Shown one piece after another: positions 1 to 6,933 of a stretch of 64,000 nt of DNA (the first letter of the stretch is position 1; every line of letters begins with the position of its first letter). The notes under the pieces were generated by a model that saw only the letters and a list, made by a program, of their open reading frames with translations, did not search any database and was not told where the DNA came from. The translations under genes and the position numbers were made by a program. The stretch is from positions 1 through 64,000 of the forward strand of contig NZ_FNEJ01000010.1 of NCBI RefSeq assembly GCF_900100085.1, read 5' to 3'. This DNA is from Salipiger marinus. Its GTDB lineage: Bacteria > Pseudomonadota > Alphaproteobacteria > Rhodobacterales > Rhodobacteraceae.

Positions 1-1
1 C

Positions 2-88
2 ACACGCTACGACAAAACCGCTGAGAGCTTCTTGGGCTTCATCGACATCACCTCCATCCGACTTTGGCTGCGCCTTTTGTCAACATGA
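2..88 (+). CDS. C-terminal end of an IS5-family-like transposase (partial)
   Basis: The open frame runs in from the window edge and stops at TGA 86-88. Its 28 residues include RYDKTAESFLGFIDI followed by a Trp/Leu/Arg-rich tail, which I recognise as the C-terminus of IS5-superfamily DDE transposases. The catalytic part lies outside the window, so it cannot be said whether the element is intact. It sits directly beside the decayed IS3 element, suggesting an insertion hot spot at the edge of the flagellar cluster. No terminal inverted repeat could be assigned downstream of the stop. Identification is from memory of the family tail only. Confidence 0.5.
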   Translation, partial: TRYDKTAESFLGFIDITSIRLWLRLLST

Positions 89-227
89 CCTAGCAGAGCC
101 TACTCAGGATTCAGGCCGCTGAAGACGTCGGCCTTCAAGCCACTGTGCAGAACATGGTTCACTCCTCGCGAGCATCTCTGGGGATTATGATGCGCTGATC
201 TTGACCTGCCCCCTAAGGGCCCCTCAT

Positions 228-1128
228 TCATAGCGAGAGGCTGCAGGTTGGATTTTGGCATTCGCGTGCTCCGTCAGAAGCAAGCGCGCCGGGCGCAGAG
301 CCCTCAAGTTGCTCAAGCGCTCGGCGCGCTTGTTGCGAGGGGTGGTTGCCCAGCGAGGAGTGCGGTCTGACCGTGTTGTAGTCGTAGCGCCACAGGGCGA
401 GCTTCCGCCGCGCATCGTCCAGGCTGTCAAAAAGCTCCTCGTTCAAGAGCTCGTCTCGCAGGCTGCCGTTGAAGCTTTCGACGAAAGCATTCTGCTGGGG
501 CTTGCCCGGATCGATGTAGTGCCATGGCACCTCGTTCTCGTCGACCCATTTCAGGATCGCCCGGCTGGTGAACTCGGTTCCATTGTCACTGACAATGCAA
601 CCGGGCTTGCCGTAGATCCGGATCAGGGCGCTGAGCTCACGGGCAACCCGTGCGCCGGACAGGCTGGTGTCCGCCACGAGGCACAAGCATTCCCGGGTGG
701 AATCATCGATCACCGCCAGGATCCGGAACTTTCGCGAGGCGCCGCAGCTGTCAGACACGAAGTCCCAGGACCAGCGAGCGTTGGGCCACGCGGCAACCGG
801 CATCGGCGTCCTGGTTCCGCGTGCCCGTTTTCGGCCGCGTCGTCGCTTCACCGACAGACCTTCCTCGCGGTAGATGCGATAAAGCTTCTTGTGATTCATG
901 CTCATGCCCTTGCGTTCCAGCAACACACCGATCCGGCGATAGCCGAACCGACGCCGCATGTCGGCGATGTCCTGCATCTCCTTGCGGATGTCAGCGAAAT
1001 CCGGCGAGCGTTTACGCGCGGTGCGTCTTGGGATCGACACCGATCAGCCTGCAGGCCCTGAGCTACGAGATGTCATGATCCCGCATCACCCGGAGCACCG
1101 CGTCTCGCCGCCTGGTCAATGTCGTCAG
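228..1128 (-). pseudogene. IS3-family OrfB transposase, broken near the 5' end
   Basis: From about 1040 down to 228 the frame is open and carries the rve/DDE integrase core: [10 protein letters not shown] with the first Asp, [10 protein letters not shown] with the second Asp, and [14 protein letters not shown] with the catalytic Glu, followed by [11 protein letters not shown]. The N-terminal part is damaged. The segment TRRRDAVLRVMRDHDIS ends in an in-frame TAG, and LIGVDPKT lies one frame away from RSPDFADI. The catalytic triad survives, but normal OrfAB fusion production is not possible. A shortened protein starting at the ATG ending at 1040 could in principle be made; there is no evidence that it is. 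Confidence 0.8.
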
Positions 1129-1430
1129 TTCTTTCCCGGCAGATCCTTCGGCACGACGTTGTCCAGCATCGTGTCCGCCAGCAGGCGCTGAGCCGGGCGT
1201 TCTCATCCTCGAGGGCCTTCAGCCGGGCGGCTTCGGACACTTCCAGTCCGCCATACTTGGACGTCAGCTTGTAGAACGTTGCGGCGCTCAGGCCGTGCCT
1301 GCAGCATACTTCCGCAGTCGGCATCCCGTTCTGCGCTACGATTGATCCACTGGATCAATCGCTTAACGCTTGAACCCTACTCCCTGATTATCCCGATTAT
1401 CTGCGCCTCGGTGAAACGGCTCTTTAGCAT
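1125..1430 (-). pseudogene. IS3-family OrfA, interrupted by a stop, an insertion and a frameshift
   Basis: The frame starts at ATG 1428-1430 with MLKSRFTEAQIIGIIRE, the usual IS3 OrfA N-terminus, then hits TAG where Gln is expected. About 55 bases separate that point from MPTAEVC, where roughly 12 are expected, so about 43 bp have been inserted. The frame then continues through the helix-turn-helix (HGLSAATFYKLTSKYGG) and the leucine-zipper region (KALEDENARL). Just after that a single base is missing: the residues expected next (RLLADTMLDNVV) are readable only in the neighbouring frame, ending at TGA 1125-1127. OrfA normally binds the element ends; this copy cannot make a full protein. Confidence 0.8.
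1340..1362. repeat. 23-bp palindrome inside the insertion in orfA
   Basis: CGATTGATCCA at 1340-1350 is followed, after one base, by its exact complement ending at 1362 (11-bp arms). It lies in the roughly 43 bp that interrupt the IS3 OrfA frame, so it came with the insertion rather than with the element. It may be the remnant of a small secondary mobile element; the family is not recognised. Confidence 0.6.
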
Positions 1431-1497
1431 TCGTCTGCTCCTTCAGAGGTGCCGCAGACTCTCCATTGAGGTGAGCGATTTCGCGGCGGGCAGGTCA

Positions 1498-1756
1498 AAC
1501 GAATTAGGCGAATGGAATGCTGTTCAGCTAATGTCGATCTTGACGCGCGCATCTCCACGCATTCTCTTCCATATTTTCCGACAGCTTACTCACATGATCG
1601 TGTCAGTGCCGATCCTGCACCAGTGGCGCAACTCGTCCCAACGCCAAATGAGCATCCCGTCCTGCACAAGGCTCCTCACCCTCTTTGAACTCCGGGACCC
1701 GCAACCCTCGCACGAACAGTGCCAGGGAGACCACGGGCCGAGTCAGTTCGCTGCGA
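1498..1756. other. Gene-free interval between IS3 remnant and flagellar cluster
   Basis: About 260 bp with no recognisable gene, terminator or repeat. It begins immediately outside the IS right end and runs to the stop codon of the FliJ-like gene. Short open frames here show no family signature. Confidence 0.4.
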
Positions 1757-2206
1757 TCATGATGTCTCGGCCTGATCCACGGCCTGAAGCCGCCGCAGAA
1801 ACAGCAGCGCCTCCAGTTTCTGAGCCTGTTGCCGTTCTGCATCTGACTGTCGGGCCTGCCTTTCGCGGGACTGCAGAGACGCCACCGCCTCGTCGCGCGA
1901 GAACGCGAGGCGGGCAACCGCGAGGTGGTGGGCTTGGCGCGCGCGCACCATGGCCATCTGCCGGTTGATCTCCATCCGTCGGCTGGTCAGCCAGCCCTGC
2001 CACAGTGTATCTGCGCCGATCAGGCGCTGCAGAGACACAGCTTGCGCCGCAGAACGTGCCGCTTCCCGCATTCTGTCGATCTCTCCCTGCTCCGCCCGCA
2101 GCCGGTCTTCTTCCAGACGTTCACGACGCACATCTTCGAGCGCGCGCGCGCGTAGCAGCGAGGTGATGTGGCGCAGCTCGCCAAGGTCTGAAGTTTTTCC
2201 GGTCAT
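1757..2206 (-). CDS. FliJ-like coiled-coil protein of the flagellar cluster (uncharacterised)
   Basis: A 149-aa protein rich in Arg, Ala, Glu and Gln, with long heptad-like helical stretches and no signal peptide or membrane segment. It begins with MTGKTSDLGELRHITSLL. Its start codon overlaps the flhB stop by 4 bp, so it is the last gene of the flhA-fliR-flhB run and probably translationally coupled. Size, charge and position fit a FliJ-type stalk or chaperone of the flagellar export ATPase, which is poorly conserved in sequence. That role is inferred from context only; no diagnostic motif is visible. Confidence 0.6.
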   Translation of the reverse strand: MTGKTSDLGELRHITSLLRARALEDVRRERLEEDRLRAEQGEIDRMREAARSAAQAVSLQRLIGADTLWQGWLTSRRMEINRQMAMVRARQAHHLAVARLAFSRDEAVASLQSRERQARQSDAERQQAQKLEALLFLRRLQAVDQAETS

Positions 2207-3297
2207 CGCGCGCCTCCTGGGACTGCCTTCGATTTTTGCCGCATCTCTTCGGCAAACCGGATCGCGGCAGCGACGGCGCGATAATGATCCCGGCTGATCT
2301 GTTGCCCTATCTTTGTGGAGGCAAACAGAGCACGGGCGGCGGGGGGATTCGAATGGATTGGAACTCCATGCTCCTCCGCAATTTCACGAATGCGACGCGC
2401 AATTTCATCCGCACCCTTCGCCACACATATGGGCGCCTCGCCCGGTTTTCGACTCCATTTCAGCGCCACAGCGTAATGGACAGGGTTAACGATGACCACA
2501 TCGGCATTCGGGACGTCCAGCATCATCCGATTCATGGCAATCTCTTGTGCGCGTGCCCTGCGGTGCTGACGGAACATCGGATCGCCTTCGGATTCCTTGA
2601 ATTCATCCCGAAGTTCTTTATGGGACATACGATTCCGTCTGAGATGTTCTCCATACTGCCAGAGGAAATCCAGAACGCCCAAAGTCATTGCAACCAAGGC
2701 TGCCAGAACCAGAAGCTGGGTCAGCAAAGCGGCCATCAGCATCGTGACCTGTCCCGGAGTTCCGCCAAGCGACCCCATCATCTGATCAAGGCGGTTGGAC
2801 AGGAAGATCCCGAGCACCGAAGCATAGATGACCAGCTTCACAAAGCTCTTCATAAACTCGAAGAGTCCGCGCCGATCAAATTTGTTGCGCGCGTTTTCCA
2901 GCGGAGAGATGCGGCTAAGCTTCGGTGCAAGCCGTGAGGCCGTCACCGTCACACCTCGGCTGGCAAAGAGCACACACCCTACCAGAAGCGGCGGAAGCCC
3001 CAGCCATGACAAGAGCGGCGTCGTTGTCGATTGCAGCAGCCCCGCGGTGGCGGCTGTCGCCATACCGCCGAACAGCGCTTTTGACAGTTCTTCAGGCTGA
3101 TCCAGCATAGGCAATAGCGACTCGCCAAATGACTCCAGCGACTGCCCACCCATAGCCAGGGCGGCCACCACCAGCCCGGAATAGGCGGCGGCCGTCAGAA
3201 GATCCGCAGATCGAGGAATCTCTCCCTTCTTTCGCGCGTCTTCCAGCTTTCGCTGCGACGCGTCATGAGATTTTTCGCCGTCATCATCCGCTGCCAT
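2203..3297 (-). CDS. flhB: Flagellar export switch protein FlhB
   Basis: A 364-aa component of the flagellar type III export gate that switches substrate from rod/hook to filament proteins. The start is set at 3297 (MAADDDGEKSHD) because the N-terminal motif DASQRKLEDARKKGEIPRS follows at once; the longer upstream frame overlaps fliR. Four hydrophobic segments are followed by the cytoplasmic domain with MSHKELRDEFKESEGDP. The autocleavage motif near residue 270 reads NPVH, not the usual NPTH; the Asn-Pro scissile pair is kept. It lies 4 bp after fliR and overlaps the next gene by 4 bp. Confidence 0.95.
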   Translation of the reverse strand: MAADDDGEKSHDASQRKLEDARKKGEIPRSADLLTAAAYSGLVVAALAMGGQSLESFGESLLPMLDQPEELSKALFGGMATAATAGLLQSTTTPLLSWLGLPPLLVGCVLFASRGVTVTASRLAPKLSRISPLENARNKFDRRGLFEFMKSFVKLVIYASVLGIFLSNRLDQMMGSLGGTPGQVTMLMAALLTQLLVLAALVAMTLGVLDFLWQYGEHLRRNRMSHKELRDEFKESEGDPMFRQHRRARAQEIAMNRMMLDVPNADVVIVNPVHYAVALKWSRKPGEAPICVAKGADEIARRIREIAEEHGVPIHSNPPAARALFASTKIGQQISRDHYRAVAAAIRFAEEMRQKSKAVPGGAR

Positions 3298-3301
3298 GAC
3301 A

Positions 3302-4069
3302 TCACCAGAAGGGATTGGACAGAAAGGCGTCGACCCGATCCAGCCAGACCGCCAGCAGAAGGGGGGCAGCCAGCCCCAGAAGCGCAATGGCGCCGAAAGT
3401 GATTGCTGGAGCGCCGACAAAAGCCACCATCAGCTGCGGCATGGCTTTGTTGATGAAGCCCAAGGTCAGATTATACAGCGCTGAAAGGATGACAAAGGGT
3501 GCCGCCAGAGTGAAGGCGAGGGCAAAGCTTCGAGCGACTTCGGCCTGACCGGCTTCCGCGACCGCGCCCGGTGATGGCCAGGTGAGCGGTGGCAGGATTT
3601 CGTAGGACAAAATCAGGAAAACAGCAGCCTTCACATGAAAACCCGTGAGCATCAGCAGTGCCAGTGCCGCCGACGTCAGGATATGTCCGATTGAGGGAAG
3701 AGGTTCGCTGGTGCTGTTTCCCAGGAGCTGTGACAGGGAGGTGGCCTGAGCGGCAATTGTCCCGGCCATCTGCAAGGCAAACACGAAAAGCCGCAGTGTC
3801 AGACCAAGCAGCAGACCGGACACGGTTTCTGTCAGAAGCGCAGGCATAAAGACTTCCAGAGCCGGCGTAGCCTCGGGAAAGAACGGTTCAACCGCTGGCA
3901 GAACAGCGGCGGTAAGCAATCCTGCCAGAACAAGACGAATACGCACCGAAAGCCACTGCTCGCCAAGCCCAGGCAATGCGGTCAGCAGAGCCCCAATGCG
4001 CAGAAAAACCAGAAACCCGAGCCACAGCCCGTGAGAAAGCTGCGGAAATGCCTGCTCCAGCGCCGTCAT
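3302..4069 (-). CDS. fliR: Flagellar export gate protein FliR
   Basis: A 255-aa, very hydrophobic protein with about six predicted membrane segments, the usual FliR length. FliR is part of the FliPQR inner-membrane channel that FlhA and FlhB gate. The N-terminus (LEQAFPQLSHGLWLGFLVFLR) and the RIGALLTALPGLGEQ segment are typical. The start overlaps the flhA stop by 4 bp and the stop lies 4 bp before flhB, so flhA-fliR-flhB form one coupled unit. Confidence 0.95.
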   Translation of the reverse strand: MTALEQAFPQLSHGLWLGFLVFLRIGALLTALPGLGEQWLSVRIRLVLAGLLTAAVLPAVEPFFPEATPALEVFMPALLTETVSGLLLGLTLRLFVFALQMAGTIAAQATSLSQLLGNSTSEPLPSIGHILTSAALALLMLTGFHVKAAVFLILSYEILPPLTWPSPGAVAEAGQAEVARSFALAFTLAAPFVILSALYNLTLGFINKAMPQLMVAFVGAPAITFGAIALLGLAAPLLLAVWLDRVDAFLSNPFW

Positions 4070-6147
4070 GCGGCCACCACCCCAACCAGGGAGGGACGCG
4101 CTTCGATGCCAATTTCCTCGAAGGAAAGCACCGGGTTTGCGATCCCCTTTGCTGCCATGAGCGTTCGCAAAAAGCGCCTGCGCCGGGACGAAATGACAAG
4201 CGCTGGAAAGACCCCCCGTGCGCTGGCCTGAGCCACTTCGTCAGCAATGTTGCGGGTCAGCTGTTCGAACGCTTCGGGCGGCAATGCGACATCCAAGGCA
4301 CCGCGCCCGCCGTCGATCTGGTAAGTGTTGAAGGTATCTTCCCATTCTGCGGCGAGCTGGATCAATGGAATCGTTCCGTCCTCCCTCCGCATGGCGGCGA
4401 CAAGCTGGAAGCCAAGCCGCTGTCGGACATGTTCGCAGATGGCCTCCGGGGTTGAGTGATGTCCCCGGACTTCGGCCACCGCCTCCAGAATGAGGGGCAG
4501 GTTCCGTATGCTGACCTGTTCCTCAAGAAGCAGGCGAAGCGTCGCGTGCAGTGTATCGATCTGCACCTTGTCAGGAATGAGCTCGTCCAGCAGGCGCCGA
4601 TTTGCCTCCGCGCGCGATTTGTCGCTGAGCGAGACCATCTCATCAAGAATGCGCCGAAGCGATTTCAACGTAAGAAGCCTGCCAAAATTCCGCTTGATGA
4701 CTTCCAGCAGATGGGTCGCCAGAACCTCGGTCGGAGTTACGATGGTTGCGCCAGTGATGGCCGCCCGATCCTGATCAAGCGGACGGATCCATCGGGCGGG
4801 CGCACCATAGACCGGTTCAGTCACATCCCGCCCCTCGGGCAGCTGCCGCTTGTCATCAAGCATGAGCGCAAGCACCAGATCGGGGTTGAGCTCGCCGCGC
4901 GCCACCTCCACGCCATGGATGCGGATGACATAGACGCCGGTCGCCAGTGCCGGGGCGTCAGTCAGGCGAATCTCGGGCAGGATCAAGCCAAAGCCGGAAG
5001 CAATGTGACGGCGCATGTTGGCGATCCGGACGTCCAGACCAGTTCCGGGATCCAGAACCATGTTTACCAGATCAGGCGCGAATTCCACATGGATGTCATC
5101 AACATCCAGGATGTCTCCGATCGGCTTTTCACGCGGCGCTGGCGCTATCAGCTCAGCGGGTCCGGTCGCAGCCGTCGCGACGGGCTGCCGCGACAGGCGA
5201 TAAGAGACAAATGACAGGATGACCGCGCCCAGCATGAAAGGCAGGAACGGCAGGCCCGGCACCAGCGCAAACAGGGCCATCAGCACTCCGACAGTCCCCA
5301 GCGCGGCGGGGTGCCGCGCCAGCTGGCTGATCATGGCCACGTCGGTGGCGCCGGTGGCACCTCCCCGCGCAAGAAGCAGACCCGAGGCGATGGAAATGAT
5401 GACCGCGGGAATCTGCGACACCAGACCGTCCCCGACGGTGAGAATCGCATAGGTTTCAAACGCGTCGGAAACGGCCATGCCATGCCCGAAGATTCCCATG
5501 ACCATGCCCATCACAAGGTTCAGCAGAGTGATGAGCAGCCCTGCGACCGCGTCTCCTTTGACAAACTTCGAGGCGCCGTCGAGAGAGCCGAAAAAGGTGG
5601 TTTCCTGCTGCTCCCGCTCGCGGCGCTGTTTGGCTTCAGCGTGGTCGATGGCGCCAGCTGCCATGTCGCTGTCGATGGCAAGCTGTTTGCCCGGCATTGC
5701 ATCAAGGGCAAAGCGCGCGCCAACTTCGGCCATCCGTGCCGCGCCCTTGGTGATTACCGTGAAGTTGACGATCAGCAGCACGCCAAACACCACCAGGCCA
5801 AGGAACACGCTGCCGCCCATGACGAAATTCGCGAACCCCTCGATCACCTCACCCGCAGCGCCCGTGCCGGTATGTCCCTGACCGATAATGAGTTTGGTCG
5901 AACTGACATTGAGCGACAGCCGAAGCATCAGCGATGCCAGCAGGATGGTCGGGAAGGCAGAGAAGTCGAGCGGCCGTTCGATGAACAACGTGACGGTAAA
6001 GATCAGGATGGCCACGCCGAATGAGGCAGCAAGACCGATATCCAGCACCCAGGATGGCATGGGCAGGATCATCATCACGATGATCGCCATCAACGCGACA
6101 GCGAGAAACACTGTCGGCCGGAAATAGGAGTCGGAGCGGCTCGCCAT
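4066..6147 (-). CDS. flhA: Flagellar export protein FlhA
   Basis: A 693-aa export-gate protein, normal length. The first half holds about eight membrane segments, with the conserved stretch around RFALDAMPGKQLAIDSDMAAGAID followed by REREQQETTFFGSLDGASKFVKGDA (FHIPEP family signature). The second half is the soluble domain that forms the cytoplasmic nonamer ring and docks chaperone-substrate complexes; KSLRRILDEMVSLS and EQVSIRNLPLILEAVAE are visible there. It starts 2 bp after the stop of the lytic transglycosylase gene. Confidence 0.97.
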   Translation of the reverse strand: MASRSDSYFRPTVFLAVALMAIIVMMILPMPSWVLDIGLAASFGVAILIFTVTLFIERPLDFSAFPTILLASLMLRLSLNVSSTKLIIGQGHTGTGAAGEVIEGFANFVMGGSVFLGLVVFGVLLIVNFTVITKGAARMAEVGARFALDAMPGKQLAIDSDMAAGAIDHAEAKQRREREQQETTFFGSLDGASKFVKGDAVAGLLITLLNLVMGMVMGIFGHGMAVSDAFETYAILTVGDGLVSQIPAVIISIASGLLLARGGATGATDVAMISQLARHPAALGTVGVLMALFALVPGLPFLPFMLGAVILSFVSYRLSRQPVATAATGPAELIAPAPREKPIGDILDVDDIHVEFAPDLVNMVLDPGTGLDVRIANMRRHIASGFGLILPEIRLTDAPALATGVYVIRIHGVEVARGELNPDLVLALMLDDKRQLPEGRDVTEPVYGAPARWIRPLDQDRAAITGATIVTPTEVLATHLLEVIKRNFGRLLTLKSLRRILDEMVSLSDKSRAEANRRLLDELIPDKVQIDTLHATLRLLLEEQVSIRNLPLILEAVAEVRGHHSTPEAICEHVRQRLGFQLVAAMRREDGTIPLIQLAAEWEDTFNTYQIDGGRGALDVALPPEAFEQLTRNIADEVAQASARGVFPALVISSRRRRFLRTLMAAKGIANPVLSFEEIGIEARPSLVGVVAA

Positions 6148-6149
6148 AT

Positions 6150-6857
6150 CTACTGTGTCTCCCGCGCGATCAGCGGGCGAATCCGGACAGAAATCGGCGT
6201 CAGGGACGCCAGCGCCCGCTCCCCCCCTGCGCGCAGCAAGGGATAGTCATTCTGGCGCGCGGCACTCACCATCCGGAGGGATCCGGCATCGAGTTCGGCA
6301 GAAATCTGTGTGAACCGGGCCTTGTACCGGGCCGCAAGCTCGGGAGTGCCGCTGTGATAGAGCCCTGCCGCCTCGGTCCAGTCTCCCGTGCGGGCGTAAA
6401 GCTCTGACAGGAAATGCGCCGCATAGCGGGCATTTTCCACCGGTGCGAACATGGCATCAAGCGAGGGGAACTTGTCAGCATGCCAGCGATGATTGATCTG
6501 GAAACATCCGATATCGATGCTGCGCCTGCCCTCCTCCAGATGCTGGCGGACATGAGCAAGCGCCTCCGGCTCGGAGGGAAACCATGCTCCCGTCCCCTCG
6601 ACATTGACCGTCCAGGGCCAGGGCTGCACCTGTCCGTCCTTCAGCCGACCAGTTTCCGTACGCGAGAGCGCCATAAGCACAGCGAGTGGCACGCCGCTTT
6701 GCACCGACGCCTCCGCGGCGGCCTGATCACAGACGGACCCGGCCGGGACCGCCGCAGAAACGGAAAAAGGGGACATAGGGAGCATCCCCGCCAGACACAT
6801 CACCGCCCTGCTGGAGAAGCGATGCCGCACAAGCAGCACAGCGGCGACGTTGATCAT
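6150..6857 (-). CDS. Flagellum-associated lytic transglycosylase (SLT domain)
   Basis: A 235-aa protein with a hydrophobic N-terminus (signal peptide or anchor) and a goose-lysozyme-like transglycosylase fold. The catalytic Glu is probably in ALSRTETG, and DIGCFQINHRWH is the usual second motif. Such enzymes cleave peptidoglycan glycan strands; in alphaproteobacterial flagellar clusters they open the wall for the rod, taking the place of the FlgJ muramidase domain. It lies 2 bp upstream of flhA, which supports that role. Several Met codons near the N-terminus make the exact start uncertain. Confidence 0.85.
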   Translation of the reverse strand: MINVAAVLLVRHRFSSRAVMCLAGMLPMSPFSVSAAVPAGSVCDQAAAEASVQSGVPLAVLMALSRTETGRLKDGQVQPWPWTVNVEGTGAWFPSEPEALAHVRQHLEEGRRSIDIGCFQINHRWHADKFPSLDAMFAPVENARYAAHFLSELYARTGDWTEAAGLYHSGTPELAARYKARFTQISAELDAGSLRMVSAARQNDYPLLRAGGERALASLTPISVRIRPLIARETQ

Positions 6858-6933
6858 CTCAATCCCCTTGTTTGCGATATGTTCTGAGCTTTACCGCCAG
6901 AGTGGTTGAAATTTGGTATCTGGCTTGGCTGTC

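Larger units (their letters stand above)
202..1497 (-). mobile_element. Degenerate IS3-family insertion sequence
   Basis: An element of about 1,296 bp bounded by short inverted repeats: TGACCTGCCC begins at 202 and its complement GGGCAGGTCA ends at 1497 (10 of 10 bases). It holds two overlapping reading frames on the minus strand in the IS3 arrangement, OrfA (helix-turn-helix) followed by OrfB (DDE integrase). Both frames are broken, so the copy is not expected to transpose by itself. Bases next to the ends (ATCT on the left, AACG on the right) do not form an obvious target duplication. It lies downstream of the flagellar cluster on the minus strand and may mark a past rearrangement there. 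Confidence 0.8.
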
